A stretch of 64,000 nt of DNA from Rhodococcus sp. BP22 (lineage in GTDB: Bacteria; Actinomycetota; Actinomycetes; Mycobacteriales; Mycobacteriaceae): positions 248,001-312,000 of the forward strand of contig NZ_JACFTB010000003.1 in assembly GCF_014281965.1 (NCBI RefSeq), given 5' to 3'. Under the pieces are notes generated by a model that saw nothing but the letters and a program-made list of their open reading frames with translations, had not been told where the DNA came from and searched no databases. Both the position numbers and the translations under genes were made by a program. The stretch's first letter is position 1, and every line of letters starts with the position of its first letter. Positions 29,034 to 38,893 of this stretch are shown here, in pieces.

Positions 29034-29831
29034 ATGGCCGACCTCGACTCGATCGTCGATGACCTCCGCGCCGAGGGTGACGCGCTCGACGCTCTCGTTG
29101 CTGGACTGACCGAAGACCAGTGGGCGACGCCCACACCAGCACCGGGATGGACCGTCGCGCATCAGATCGCGCATCTGTCCTGGACCGACAATGTTGCCGA
29201 ACGGACCACCTCGGGGGCATCGGGGGATGCGACCGCTGCCGCAGAGTTCGATGGCGTGCTGAAGGCTGCATGGTCCGATCCCGCTGGTTTCGTCGACTCC
29301 GCCGCAGCGGAGGAGGCCAGAAATTCTGATCTCCTCGCGCTCTGGCGTACCCGCAGGCATGCCATGGCCGACGCACTGAAACGTGTCCCGTCCGGTGTGA
29401 AGATTCCGTGGTTCGGACCGCCCATGAGCGCTGCTTCGATGGCAACGGCTCGCCTCATGGAGACCTGGGCCCACGGCCAGGATGTCGCCGACGCACTCGG
29501 TATCACCCGCGAGCCGACCGAGCGCATCGAAGCTGTCGCGCATATCGGCGTCCGTACCCGTGATTTTGCCTATGTGATCAACCAACAGACTCCGCCGTCC
29601 GAGCCGTTCCGAGTCGAGCTGACCTCCCCCTTGGGTGAGCTTTGGACCTGGGGCCCCGGTGACGCTGCTCAACGCGTCACCGGCTCGGCGGTGGATTTTT
29701 GTCTTCTGGTGACTCAGCGGGCGCACCCGGAAAATCTCGACATCGAGGCCGTCGGACCGGACGCTCAGCACTGGCTTACCATCGCTCAAGCCTTCGCAGG
29801 CCCTCCAGGACCAGGACGACCCAAAAGATGA
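29034..29831 (+). CDS. DinB/MDMPI-fold putative metal-binding protein (TIGR03084-like)
   Basis: A 265-aa protein of the DinB/mycothiol-dependent maleylpyruvate isomerase N-domain fold. Likely metal-ligand histidines are in [16 protein letters not shown] and in [16 protein letters not shown]. The C-terminal part ([20 protein letters not shown]) resembles sterol-carrier/MDMPI-C-like strands. Members of this family often sit in acyl-CoA degradation operons, but the reaction is not established. ATG 29034 is first after the promoter, and its stop overlaps the next start (ATGA), marking it as the lead gene of the eight-gene operon. Confidence 0.8.
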   Translation: MADLDSIVDDLRAEGDALDALVAGLTEDQWATPTPAPGWTVAHQIAHLSWTDNVAERTTSGASGDATAAAEFDGVLKAAWSDPAGFVDSAAAEEARNSDLLALWRTRRHAMADALKRVPSGVKIPWFGPPMSAASMATARLMETWAHGQDVADALGITREPTERIEAVAHIGVRTRDFAYVINQQTPPSEPFRVELTSPLGELWTWGPGDAAQRVTGSAVDFCLLVTQRAHPENLDIEAVGPDAQHWLTIAQAFAGPPGPGRPKR

Positions 29832-31522
29832 CAGTCAGAATCGGTAACTGTTCCGGCTTCTACGGCGACCGCCTCTCGGCGATGCGCGAGATGCTCGAGG
29901 GCGGCGAACTCGACTATCTCACCGGCGATTACCTCGCGGAGTTGACGATGCTCATCCTGGGCCGTGACCGGGCGAAGGATCGGTCTCTAGGCTACGCAAA
30001 GACTTTCCTCCGCCAGGCCGAGGACTGCCTGGGGCTTGCGCTCGACAAGGGCGTCAAAATCGTCTCGAATGCTGGTGGCCTCAACCCGAGCGGCCTGGTC
30101 GAGGCACTCGACAAGCTCGGCACCGGCGCCGAAATCGCCTATGTACACGGCGACGATTTGCTGCCGCGAGCCCAAGAACTCGGCCTCGGTAGTCCGCTCA
30201 CCGCCAACGCGTACCTTGGGGCCTGGGGCATCGTCGAGGCCCTGAACGCAGGTGCCGACGTCGTCGTCACCGGGCGCGTCACCGACGCTTCCGTCATCGT
30301 CGGACCAGCAGCCGCCCATTTCGGTTGGAGCAGAACCGATTACGACGCTCTCGCCGGGGCTGTGGTTGCCGGGCACATCATCGAATGTGGTACGCAGGCC
30401 ACCGGTGGCAACTACTCGTTCTTCACCGAGATCGCCGATATGTCGCGGCCAGGATTCCCGATTGCCGAGATCGAGGCGGACGGATCGTCCGTCATCACCA
30501 AACACGAAGGCACGTCGGGTGCGGTGAGCGTCGGTACCGTCACAGCTCAACTGCTCTACGAGATCACCGGTGGCCGCTACGCGAACCCCGATGTCACCGC
30601 TCGAATCGACACCGCGTCGGTGTCACAGGCGGGAGCGGACCGCGTGCTGGTCAGCGGAGTGAAGGGTGAAGCGCCCCCGCCCACTGCCAAGGTTTCTCTC
30701 AACGCACTCGGCGGATTCCGCAACGAGTTCACCCTGATCCTGACCGGCCTCGACATCGAGGCCAAAGCCGCACTGGCGCAGCAGCAGTTCGAGTCGTGGC
30801 TTCCGTCGCGGCCGACCGAACTCGACTGGACGCTCGTGCGCACCGACAAGCCCGACGCCGAGACCGAGGAGACCGCGAGTGCCTTGCTCCGGTGCGTCGT
30901 TCGCGACAGCGATCCGAATGTTGTCGGGCGGCAATTCTCCTCGGTGGCGGTCGAGCTGGCACTTGCCAGCTATCCGGGGCTTTCGGTGACGGCGCCTCCC
31001 GGGAACGGAGCGCCGTACGGGGTGTTCACCGCCGGTTATGTGCCGATCGGCGAAGTGCCACACGTGGTCGTACTGCCGGACGGGACGCAACGGGAGATCG
31101 AACCCGCGACCGAGACGCTCGAACTCGAACCGCTGACCGAACCGGAACTACCACCGGCGCGAGAGACGGAACCGACCATTCGCGTTCCGCTCGGCACCAT
31201 CGCCGCCGCACGCAGCGGGGACAAGGGTGGGAATGCGAACGTCGGCGTCTGGGTTCGCACGGACGACGAATTTGCTTGGCTGGCACACGCTCTGACGGTC
31301 GAGCAGGTCGCACTCATGCTGCCGGAGACCGCGGATCTCGTCGTCACCAGACACCTTCTCCCGAAACTACGGGCCGTCAACTTCGTCATCGAAGGAATCC
31401 TCGGGGAAGGCGTCGCGTCGCAGGCTCGTTTCGATCCACAGGCCAAGGGGCTCGGTGAGTGGCTGCGTTCGCGCCACATCGACATCCCCGAAACTCTCGT
31501 CTTCACAGGGACACTCTCATGA
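29828..31522 (+). CDS. AtuA-like protein (DUF1446), acyl-CoA catabolism operon
   Basis: A 564-aa protein of the acyclic terpene utilisation AtuA family, related to M. tuberculosis Rv0976c. The N-terminal DUF1446 domain starts [21 protein letters not shown] and contains [20 protein letters not shown] and [20 protein letters not shown]. The C-terminal AtuA domain starts about residue 455 ([20 protein letters not shown]). AtuA is required for citronellol/geraniol use in Pseudomonas but its biochemical role is unknown. ATG 29828 overlaps the preceding stop and its own stop overlaps the next gene. Confidence 0.87.
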   Translation: MTVRIGNCSGFYGDRLSAMREMLEGGELDYLTGDYLAELTMLILGRDRAKDRSLGYAKTFLRQAEDCLGLALDKGVKIVSNAGGLNPSGLVEALDKLGTGAEIAYVHGDDLLPRAQELGLGSPLTANAYLGAWGIVEALNAGADVVVTGRVTDASVIVGPAAAHFGWSRTDYDALAGAVVAGHIIECGTQATGGNYSFFTEIADMSRPGFPIAEIEADGSSVITKHEGTSGAVSVGTVTAQLLYEITGGRYANPDVTARIDTASVSQAGADRVLVSGVKGEAPPPTAKVSLNALGGFRNEFTLILTGLDIEAKAALAQQQFESWLPSRPTELDWTLVRTDKPDAETEETASALLRCVVRDSDPNVVGRQFSSVAVELALASYPGLSVTAPPGNGAPYGVFTAGYVPIGEVPHVVVLPDGTQREIEPATETLELEPLTEPELPPARETEPTIRVPLGTIAAARSGDKGGNANVGVWVRTDDEFAWLAHALTVEQVALMLPETADLVVTRHLLPKLRAVNFVIEGILGEGVASQARFDPQAKGLGEWLRSRHIDIPETLVFTGTLS

Positions 31523-32667
31523 CAATGTGGAACACTCCGGAGCGCGAGCAACTCCGAAAGACCGTGCGTAGCTTCGTCGAACACGATATCGCGCCGTACC
31601 TGAACGATTGGGAAGCCGCGGGGGAGCTACCCCGCGAGCTGCATCGGAAGGCCGCGGCACTCGGTTTGCTCGGCGCCGGTTTCCCGGAGAGCGTTGGTGG
31701 TGAGGGCGGAGATTTCGCCGACGCCGTCGTCATCTGCGAGGAAATCCACCAGGCCGGTGCCTCGGGTGGGTTGTTCGCGTCGTTGTTCACCGCTGGGATC
31801 GCGCTGCCGCATCTGGTGGCCGCAGGCGACGCCGAGCAGATCGACAAGTGGGTTCGACCGACTCTCGCCGGCGAGAAGATCGGTTCGCTGGCCATCACCG
31901 AACCCGGCGGCGGCTCCGACGTCGGGCATCTGCGGACCAAGGCTGTGAAAGACGGCGACCACTATGTCGTGAACGGCGCCAAAACGTACATCACCTCGGG
32001 CTGCCGCGCGGACTTCGTCGTCACCGCGGTGCGTACCGGCGGCGACGGGGCAGCGGGGGTATCGCTACTCGTGATCGAGAATGACACACCAGGTTTCGAG
32101 GTGACGAGCAGACTCGCGAAGATGGGCTGGCGTGCCTCCGATACCGCGGAGCTGTCGTTCACCGACGCCCGAGTGCCGGTGGGCAATCTCGTCGGGGCCG
32201 AGAACTCCGGTTTCGCGCAGATTGCGCAGGCCTTCCTCACCGAACGCATCGCTCTCGCTGCACAGGCGTACTCCAGTGCCCAACGCTGCTTGGATCTGAC
32301 TCTGCAGTGGGTCCGCGATCGTGAAACTTTCGGCAAGCCGCTCATCGCGAGGCAGTCCGTGCAGAACACGGTCACCGAGATGGCTCGCAAGATCGACGTT
32401 GCCCGGGTGTACACCCACTATCTCGTGGAGCAGTCGCTCGAATCGAACAAAGACTTCATCGCCGAGGTGTGTTTCGCGAAGAACACTGCCGTCGAAGCCG
32501 GTGAGTGGGTGGCCAACCAGGCAGTTCAGCTGTTCGGCGGCCTGGGCTACATGTGCGAAAGCGAAGTCGAGCGGCAATACCGCGACATGCGCATCCTCGG
32601 CATCGGCGGCGGCACGACCGAAATTTTGACCGGGCTTGCAGCAAAACGATTGGGGTATCAGGCATGA
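31519..32667 (+). CDS. Acyl-CoA dehydrogenase (FadE13-like)
   Basis: A 382-aa FAD-dependent acyl-CoA dehydrogenase introducing an alpha-beta double bond. Visible are ITEPGGGSDVGHLRTKAV (FAD/substrate segment), GAKTYITSGCRADF, the base-containing helix region ALAAQAYSSAQRCL then WVRDRETFGKPL, QLFGGLGYMCESEVERQYRD and the C-terminal LGIGGGTTEIL. It matches the position of fadE13 in the corresponding mycobacterial cluster. ATG 31519 overlaps the AtuA-like stop and the carboxylase gene overlaps its end. Confidence 0.93.
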   Translation: MTMWNTPEREQLRKTVRSFVEHDIAPYLNDWEAAGELPRELHRKAAALGLLGAGFPESVGGEGGDFADAVVICEEIHQAGASGGLFASLFTAGIALPHLVAAGDAEQIDKWVRPTLAGEKIGSLAITEPGGGSDVGHLRTKAVKDGDHYVVNGAKTYITSGCRADFVVTAVRTGGDGAAGVSLLVIENDTPGFEVTSRLAKMGWRASDTAELSFTDARVPVGNLVGAENSGFAQIAQAFLTERIALAAQAYSSAQRCLDLTLQWVRDRETFGKPLIARQSVQNTVTEMARKIDVARVYTHYLVEQSLESNKDFIAEVCFAKNTAVEAGEWVANQAVQLFGGLGYMCESEVERQYRDMRILGIGGGTTEILTGLAAKRLGYQA

Positions 32668-34262
32668 GCGTGCTGAAGTCCACTCTCGACACTGCGTCCG
32701 CGCAGTATGTCGAGGCAACCGAGGCGATGAACACCAAACTCGCCGAGATCGATGTCGAGCACACCAAGGCGCTGCTCGGCGGAGGCGAGAAGTACATCGA
32801 GCGCCATCGCAAGCGGGGCAAACTCCTTGCCCGCGAACGCATCGAGTTGCTCGTCGACGAGGACTCGGCTTTCCTCGAACTGTGCCCACTTGCTGCCTGG
32901 GGCAGCGACTTTCCGGTCGGCGCCAGCACGGTGGTAGGCATCGGCGTCGTCTGCGGCATCGAATGCCTGATCGTGGCAAACGACCCGACGGTCCGCGGCG
33001 GCGCCAGCAACCCGTGGACGCTGAAGAAGGGGTTCCGCGCCAACGACATCGCAATGCAGAACCGTCTGCCGGTCATCTCGCTCGTCGAGTCCGGTGGCGC
33101 CGATCTGCCAACGCAGAAGGAAGTCTTCATTCCTGGCGGCCGCATGTTCCGTGACCTCACACAACTGTCCGCGGCGGGCATCCCCACCATCGCCCTGGTT
33201 TTCGGTAACTCCACCGCAGGTGGTGCGTACATTCCCGGTCTCTCCGACCATGTCGTCATGATCAAGGAACAGTCGAAGGTATTTTTGGCCGGACCACCGC
33301 TGGTCAAAATGGCTACCGGTGAGGACTCCGACGACGAGTCACTCGGAGGTGCCGAAATGCATGCCCGAAAGTCCGGGCTCGCAGACTATTTCGCCGTCGA
33401 CGAGCAGGACGCCATTCGCATCGGTCGCAGTATCGTCGAGCGTTTGAACTGGAAGAAACAGGGCCCGGAGCCGCGCGCCGACGTCATCGAGCCCCTCGCA
33501 GATCCCGAGGAACTCCTCGGCATAGTTCCCACCGACCTGAAGATTCCGTTCGACCCGCGCGAGGTCATTGCTCGCATCGTCGACGGCTCCGATTTCGACG
33601 AGTTCAAGCCGATGTACGGATCTTCACTCGTCACCGGCTGGGCCGAACTACACGGCTACCCCATCGGCATTCTCGCCAACGCACGAGGCGTTCTGTTCAG
33701 TGAGGAATCGCAGAAGGCGACGCAGTTCATTCAACTTGCCAACCGCTCGAACACGCCACTTCTCTTCCTGCACAACACCACCGGCTACATGGTCGGCAAG
33801 GAGTACGAGGAAGGCGGCATGATCAAGCACGGTTCGATGATGATCAACGCCGTCTCCAACTCCACCGTCCCGCACATCTCCATCCTGCTGGGCGCGTCCT
33901 ACGGCGCGGGCCACTACGGCATGTGTGGGCGAGCCTTCGACCCACGCTTCCTGTTCGCCTGGCCGTCGAGCAAGTCCGCAGTCATGGGCGGTGCGCAACT
34001 GGCGGGTGTCATCTCCATCGTCGGACGCGCTGCTGCCGAAGGGCGCGGCCAGGTGTTCGACGAAGCAGCAGACGCAGGCATGCGCGCGATGATCGAGAAG
34101 CAGATCGATGCGGAGTCGCTGCCGCTGTTCCTCTCCGGACGCCTGTACGACGACGGAGTGATCGACCCCCGTGACACCCGCACGGTAGTGGGAATGTGCC
34201 TCTCGGCCATCGCCTCTGCCCCGATCGAAGGCACCGCAAACTTCGGTGTCTTCCGGATGTGA
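32664..34262 (+). CDS. Acyl-CoA carboxylase beta (carboxyltransferase) subunit, AccD2/AtuC-like
   Basis: A 532-aa carboxyltransferase that moves CO2 from biotin to an acyl-CoA. Crotonase-fold landmarks include the oxyanion-hole glycines in NSTAGGAYIPGLSDHVV and in LLGASYGAGHYGMCGRAF. Methylcrotonyl/geranyl-CoA-type segments are VFLAGPPLVKMATGE, LGGAEMHARKSGLADYFA, REVIARIVDGSDFDEFK and TPLLFLHNTTGYMVGKEYE. These favour a branched unsaturated substrate over acetyl- or propionyl-CoA. Its partner alpha subunit follows 5 bp later. Substrate is inferred from family and operon. Confidence 0.93.
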   Translation: MSVLKSTLDTASAQYVEATEAMNTKLAEIDVEHTKALLGGGEKYIERHRKRGKLLARERIELLVDEDSAFLELCPLAAWGSDFPVGASTVVGIGVVCGIECLIVANDPTVRGGASNPWTLKKGFRANDIAMQNRLPVISLVESGGADLPTQKEVFIPGGRMFRDLTQLSAAGIPTIALVFGNSTAGGAYIPGLSDHVVMIKEQSKVFLAGPPLVKMATGEDSDDESLGGAEMHARKSGLADYFAVDEQDAIRIGRSIVERLNWKKQGPEPRADVIEPLADPEELLGIVPTDLKIPFDPREVIARIVDGSDFDEFKPMYGSSLVTGWAELHGYPIGILANARGVLFSEESQKATQFIQLANRSNTPLLFLHNTTGYMVGKEYEEGGMIKHGSMMINAVSNSTVPHISILLGASYGAGHYGMCGRAFDPRFLFAWPSSKSAVMGGAQLAGVISIVGRAAAEGRGQVFDEAADAGMRAMIEKQIDAESLPLFLSGRLYDDGVIDPRDTRTVVGMCLSAIASAPIEGTANFGVFRM

Positions 34263-34267
34263 CGCAC

Positions 34268-36298
34268 ATGACTATCAACTCGATCCTGGTCGCCAACCGC
34301 GGTGAAATTGCGCGACGCGTCTTCGCCACCTGCCGCAGTGAGGGCATCGACACGGTCGCCGTCTTCTCCGACGCCGACGCAGATTCTCCGCACGTGCGGG
34401 AAGCCGACACCGCGGTACGTCTGCCGGGAAATTCCTCGGCCGAGACGTACCTACGCAGTGAACGCGTCATCGCCGCTGCCGTGCAGGCCGGTGCCGACGC
34501 GATCCACCCCGGGTACGGATTCCTTTCGGAGAATGCGGAATTCGCACGACAAGTGCAGGACGCGGGGTTGATCTGGATCGGACCGCCGGCCGAGGCCATC
34601 GAACTGATGGGCAGCAAGGTCGAGTCCAAGAAGATGATGGCCGACGCCGGGGTACCGGTGCTGACGCAGCTCGATCCCGCGGCGATCGGCGAGGACGAGC
34701 TTCCGGTTCTCGTCAAGGCATCTGCCGGTGGTGGCGGCCGCGGCATGCGGATCGTGCGTGAACTTGCCGCGCTGCATGCAGAAATCGAAGCGGCACAGCG
34801 GGAAGCGCTGTCGGCATTCGGTGACTCGACGGTGTTCTGCGAGCGTTACATCGAAACCGGTCGTCATATCGAGGTACAGGTCATGGCTGACCGTCAGGGC
34901 AACGTGTGGACCGTCGGCGAGCGAGAGTGCTCGCTGCAGCGGCGGCACCAGAAGGTCGTAGAGGAGGCGCCGTCGCCCCTCGTCGAGCGGGTTCCGGGTA
35001 TGCGCAAGCGACTCTTCGACGCGGCTCGGTTGGCCACCGAGGCTATCCGGTACGAGGGAGCCGGAACCGTGGAATTCCTGGCGGACGAAAGTGGGAACTT
35101 CTTCTTCCTCGAGATGAACACCCGCCTGCAGGTGGAGCACCCCGTCACCGAATGTACGACGGGATTGGATCTGGTTGCGTTGCAGATCCATGTGGCCGGA
35201 GGCGGTTCGCTGCCCGCAGACCAGCCTGTTGCTGCAGGCCATTCGATCGAAGTTCGGCTCTATGCGGAGGACCCGTCGCAGGATTGGCAACCACAGAGTG
35301 GCCCGGTTCACCGGTTCGAGATTCCTGGTGCACATTTCTCGGTACTCGAGAAAGCAGGCATCAGGATCGATTCCGGCATCGAGAGTGGCAATGTCGTCGG
35401 CGTTCATTACGATCCGATGCTGGCCAAGGTCATCTCCTATGCACCAACCCGTGAGCAGGCTGCGAAGCTGCTGGCGAAAGCGTTGCAGAATGCGCAGATT
35501 CATGGTCTGAAGACCAACCGTGACCTTCTGGTCAATGTCCTACGCCATCCGGCTTTCGTGGCAGGGGACACCGATACTGCGTTCTTCGACACTCATGGGC
35601 TCGATGCTCTCGCGCGTCCGGTAGGAGGCACCCACGCAGCGCAGCTGTCGGCGCTCGCCGCCGCGCTCGCCGATGCCGCCGTCAATCGCAGTACGGCACG
35701 GGTCGACAAAGGGTTGCCGAGCGGGTGGCGCAACCTGCCCTCCCAGCCGCAGCGGAAGTCCTATCGAACCGACGCGTCGTTGGGCGAGGTCGAGTCCGGT
35801 GATATTGCCGTCGAATACACGCTCGGCCGGTACGGGCTCACGACAAGTCTGGACGGCGTCACCTTGGTGTCCACTTCGCCTACGCGAGTAGTGCTCGACG
35901 AGAACGGTATTCGTCGGTTCTTCGACGTCGCACGATACGGCGACGACATCTTCGTCGATTCTTCCCTCGGGCCAGTGCGGTTGGTCAGGACACCGCGCTT
36001 CACCGACCCGAGCGAGGAGGTGGCGGCGGGATCACTGCTGGCTCCCATGCCGGGCAACGTCGTTCGCGTCGGCGCGGCGGCAGGTGACACGGTCACAGCT
36101 GGTCAGCCGATTCTGTGGCTCGAAGCGATGAAGATGGAACACACGGTTACCGCTCCAGCGGCGGGTGTACTCACCGAGCTGAATGTCGAAGTGGGACAGC
36201 AGGTAGAAGTCGGCGCATTACTCGCCGTGGTCACCGAATCCGAAGTCACCGAAGCAGTAGTCACCGAAGCAGTAGTGAACGAAGGGGAGAACACATGA
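34268..36298 (+). CDS. Acyl-CoA carboxylase alpha subunit (biotin carboxylase + BCCP), AccA2/AtuF-like
   Basis: A 676-aa two-activity subunit. The biotin carboxylase domain spans about residues 1-450 (ILVANRGEIARRVF, the ATP-grasp loop KASAGGGGRGMR, EMNTRLQVEHPVTE). A linker follows, and the biotinyl domain at about 600-660 carries the biotinylated Lys in EAMKMEH. The last residues are three copies of a 15-bp repeat at 36230-36274 (VTESE, VTEAV, VTEAV) and extend beyond the usual C-terminus. It needs biotin, which connects it to the BioYMN uptake operon. ATG 34268 begins TINSILVANRGEIA. Confidence 0.95.
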   Translation: MTINSILVANRGEIARRVFATCRSEGIDTVAVFSDADADSPHVREADTAVRLPGNSSAETYLRSERVIAAAVQAGADAIHPGYGFLSENAEFARQVQDAGLIWIGPPAEAIELMGSKVESKKMMADAGVPVLTQLDPAAIGEDELPVLVKASAGGGGRGMRIVRELAALHAEIEAAQREALSAFGDSTVFCERYIETGRHIEVQVMADRQGNVWTVGERECSLQRRHQKVVEEAPSPLVERVPGMRKRLFDAARLATEAIRYEGAGTVEFLADESGNFFFLEMNTRLQVEHPVTECTTGLDLVALQIHVAGGGSLPADQPVAAGHSIEVRLYAEDPSQDWQPQSGPVHRFEIPGAHFSVLEKAGIRIDSGIESGNVVGVHYDPMLAKVISYAPTREQAAKLLAKALQNAQIHGLKTNRDLLVNVLRHPAFVAGDTDTAFFDTHGLDALARPVGGTHAAQLSALAAALADAAVNRSTARVDKGLPSGWRNLPSQPQRKSYRTDASLGEVESGDIAVEYTLGRYGLTTSLDGVTLVSTSPTRVVLDENGIRRFFDVARYGDDIFVDSSLGPVRLVRTPRFTDPSEEVAAGSLLAPMPGNVVRVGAAAGDTVTAGQPILWLEAMKMEHTVTAPAAGVLTELNVEVGQQVEVGALLAVVTESEVTEAVVTEAVVNEGENT

Positions 36299-37455
36299 GC
36301 TTCATCGAAACCGAGGAGCAGAAGGCGCTGCGTACGGCAGTCTCGTCTCTGGGCAAGCGCTTCAACTACATCGACTACGTGCTCCCCAAAGCGCGGCGTG
36401 GTGAACCGCTGACGGAATTGTGGAACGAAGCGGGCAAGCTCGGATTCCTGGGGGTGAATCTTCCCGAGGAGTACGGCGGTGGTGGAGCAGGCATCTACGA
36501 ACTCGCGCTCGTGCAGGAAGAACTCTCTGCCCATGGTGCAGGTCTGCTCCTGGTGGTGGTGAGCCCAGCGATCTGCGGCACCATCATCGGTAAGTACGGC
36601 ACCGAGGACCAGAAGCAGACATGGTTGACCGCGCTTGCCGACGGGTCGAAGATCATGGCCTTCGGGATCACCGAGCCCGACGCCGGTTCGAACTCGCATC
36701 AGATCACGACCACGGCCAGGAGAGATGGCGACGACTGGATCGTCAACGGCAGCAAAATCTACATCTCCGGGGTCGATCAGGCCGACGCCGTGCTCATCGT
36801 CGCGAGAACCGAAGACAGTAAGAGCGGCAAGCTGAAGCCGGCTCTGTTCGTTGTACCGACGGACACCGAGGGCTTCCAGAAAACTCGGATGCAGATGGAC
36901 ATCATCGAGCCGGATCATCAGTTCACGTTGTTCCTCGATGATGTCCGGTTGCCGGCCGACGCCCTCGTCGGTGAAGCTGATGCCGCGCTCATGCAACTGT
37001 TCGCCGGGCTCAATCCCGAACGCATCCTCGGTGCGGCGATGGCGGTCGGCATGGGCCGCTACGCGATCGACAAAGCCGTCAAATATGCAAACGAACGCAC
37101 CGTGTGGAAGACGCCGATCGGAGCACACCAGGGCATTGCGCATCCTCTCGCTCAGGTCAAGATAGAGCTCGAACTGGCCAAGCTGATGATGCAGAAGGCC
37201 GCAGTTCTGTATGACAGTGGCGATGACTTCGGCGCTGCGGAGGCCGCGAACATGGCCAAATACTCTGCAGCAGAGGCGAGCATCAAAGCGCTCGATCAGG
37301 CTATTCAGACCCATGGCGGCGCAGGCCTGACCGAGGAATACGGACTGGCTGCAATGCTCGGTCAGGCCCGCATCGGTCGCGTTGCGCCGGTCAGCCGGGA
37401 GATGATCCTGAACTTCGTATCCCAACATTCGCTGGGCCTGCCGAGGTCGTACTGA
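36295..37455 (+). CDS. Acyl-CoA dehydrogenase (FadE12-like)
   Basis: A 386-aa acyl-CoA dehydrogenase, the second in the operon. It has LGFLGVNLPEEYGGGGAG, the FAD segment FGITEPDAGSNSHQI, GSKIYISGVDQADAVL, and HGGAGLTEEYGLAAMLGQAR near the end. The C-terminal Glu-containing loop is atypical (APVSREMILNFVSQ in place of the common GTSEI-like run), as in the FadE12 branch. AAGGGGAG precedes ATG 36295, which overlaps the carboxylase stop. Two dehydrogenases around a carboxylase fit a pathway that desaturates, carboxylates and continues a branched chain. Confidence 0.92.
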   Translation: MSFIETEEQKALRTAVSSLGKRFNYIDYVLPKARRGEPLTELWNEAGKLGFLGVNLPEEYGGGGAGIYELALVQEELSAHGAGLLLVVVSPAICGTIIGKYGTEDQKQTWLTALADGSKIMAFGITEPDAGSNSHQITTTARRDGDDWIVNGSKIYISGVDQADAVLIVARTEDSKSGKLKPALFVVPTDTEGFQKTRMQMDIIEPDHQFTLFLDDVRLPADALVGEADAALMQLFAGLNPERILGAAMAVGMGRYAIDKAVKYANERTVWKTPIGAHQGIAHPLAQVKIELELAKLMMQKAAVLYDSGDDFGAAEAANMAKYSAAEASIKALDQAIQTHGGAGLTEEYGLAAMLGQARIGRVAPVSREMILNFVSQHSLGLPRSY

Positions 37456-38219
37456 TGGCAGTGCAGGTTCACACCGAAGATGCAGTCACCACGCTGACGC
37501 TGGACACGCCACACAATCGAAACGCGTTGTCCACCGTTCTGGTGGACGAGCTCACCGCCGGACTGGTCGATGCAGGCAAGGACACCGGTATCCGTGCAGT
37601 CGTACTCGCGCACACGGGCAATACTTTCTGTGCCGGAGCCGACATGTCCGAGGCGGGCGGTTCGGTAGAGGGCAGAACCGCCCAGATGCTCGGACTGCTA
37701 CGTCTGATCCTCGAGACACCCAAGCCGGTCATCGGGAAGATCGACGGCCATGTGCGCGCCGGAGGAATGGGACTCGTCGGTGCCTGTGACATCGTCGTGG
37801 CCGGGCCCGCCAGTACGTTTGCGCTGACCGAGGCGCGGCTCGGGCTCGCCCCGTCCGTCATCTCGCTCACCGTCCTTCCTCGACTCGCTTCGCGGGCGGC
37901 GAGCCGATACTTTCTGACCGGTGAGAAGTTCGGGGCCCACGAAGCAGAGGCCATCGGGTTGATCAGTGCAGCCGGTTCGGATCCGGAGTCGATGATCGAA
38001 GAACTTGTGGCATCGATTTCTCAGGCGTCACCGCAAGGGTTGGCGGAGTCGAAATGGTTGACCACCGCCTCGATACTCGCCGAATTCGATCGTCGAGGTG
38101 AGGAGCTCGCCGCACATTCGGCGAGGCTGTTCGAATCGGAGGAGGCGCGGGAAGGGATGATGTCCTTTCTACAAAAGCGTCCACCGAGTTGGGCGATACC
38201 GAACACAGGGAAGAAGTAG
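37455..38219 (+). CDS. Enoyl-CoA hydratase/isomerase family protein (EchA7/AtuE-like)
   Basis: A 254-aa crotonase-fold protein that would hydrate the enoyl-CoA formed in the pathway. The first oxyanion loop is HTGNTFCAGADMSEAGG; the second is IDGHVRAGGMGLVGACDIVVA. Strand/helix FALTEARLGLAPSVISLTVLP is characteristic. The catalytic Glu normally seen in hydratases before ARLG is present as TEARLG. ATG 37455 overlaps the previous stop by one base (TGATG). The TetR gene follows 5 bp after its stop. Confidence 0.92.
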   Translation: MAVQVHTEDAVTTLTLDTPHNRNALSTVLVDELTAGLVDAGKDTGIRAVVLAHTGNTFCAGADMSEAGGSVEGRTAQMLGLLRLILETPKPVIGKIDGHVRAGGMGLVGACDIVVAGPASTFALTEARLGLAPSVISLTVLPRLASRAASRYFLTGEKFGAHEAEAIGLISAAGSDPESMIEELVASISQASPQGLAESKWLTTASILAEFDRRGEELAAHSARLFESEEAREGMMSFLQKRPPSWAIPNTGKK

Positions 38220-38224
38220 TAAAG

Positions 38225-38860
38225 ATGGCGTCGCCGCGTGAACCCAAGCAGGACCGAAGTAGGGCCACGCGGTTGAGGCTGCTCGAAGCAACGATCGACT
38301 CCCTCGCCGAGCAGGGTTGGGGCAGCACCACGGTAGCCGTCGTGGCAGAACGAGCAGGGGTGTCCCGCGGTGCTACTCAACACCACTTCCCGACGCGCGA
38401 AGACCTGATCACCGCCGCCCTCGAGTACATGTTCGATACCCGAATGGAGCATGCCGGACGTGAATCGGTGGCCCTGCCCGTCGGGCCGGCCAGAACCGAG
38501 GCCGTGGTGGATCGGCTCGTGAACTACTACACCGGCCCACTGTTCAAGGCAGCGCTGCAGGTGTGGACCGCGGCCGCCGCGGATCCAGAGATGCGCGCAA
38601 GAGTCCTGCCACTCGAGGATAAGTTCGGTCGCGTCGCACATCGCACTGCCGTCGCACATCTCGGCGTCGATGATCGCGATCCGCAGACTCATCGGTTGGT
38701 ACAGGCGACGCTGGACCTGGCCCGGGGCCTGGGGTTGGCAGACGTGCTCAGCGACGACTCGCGAAGACGAGCGGAGATCGTTCGGGCCTGGTCAGGCGTG
38801 CTCGACGCGTCCCTTCGGATTCGCCAGGACGACACGGCGGCCGCCCTACACGAGGGTTAA
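38225..38860 (+). CDS. TetR-family transcriptional regulator (AtuR-like position)
   Basis: A 211-aa regulator. The N-terminal helix-turn-helix is clear: RLRLLEATIDSLAEQGWGST then VAVVAERAGVSRGATQHHFP. The remainder is a helical ligand domain (LFKAALQVWTAAAADPEMR). As the last gene of the operon it probably represses its own promoter through the palindrome at 28987-29004 and responds to an acyl-CoA intermediate; both points are inference. ATG 38225 (MASPREPKQDRSRAT) is chosen because the DNA-binding domain begins right after it. Confidence 0.92.
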   Translation: MASPREPKQDRSRATRLRLLEATIDSLAEQGWGSTTVAVVAERAGVSRGATQHHFPTREDLITAALEYMFDTRMEHAGRESVALPVGPARTEAVVDRLVNYYTGPLFKAALQVWTAAAADPEMRARVLPLEDKFGRVAHRTAVAHLGVDDRDPQTHRLVQATLDLARGLGLADVLSDDSRRRAEIVRAWSGVLDASLRIRQDDTAAALHEG

Positions 38861-38893
38861 TTCTTCCGACGGACATTCAGTAGAGTCCTGGGC

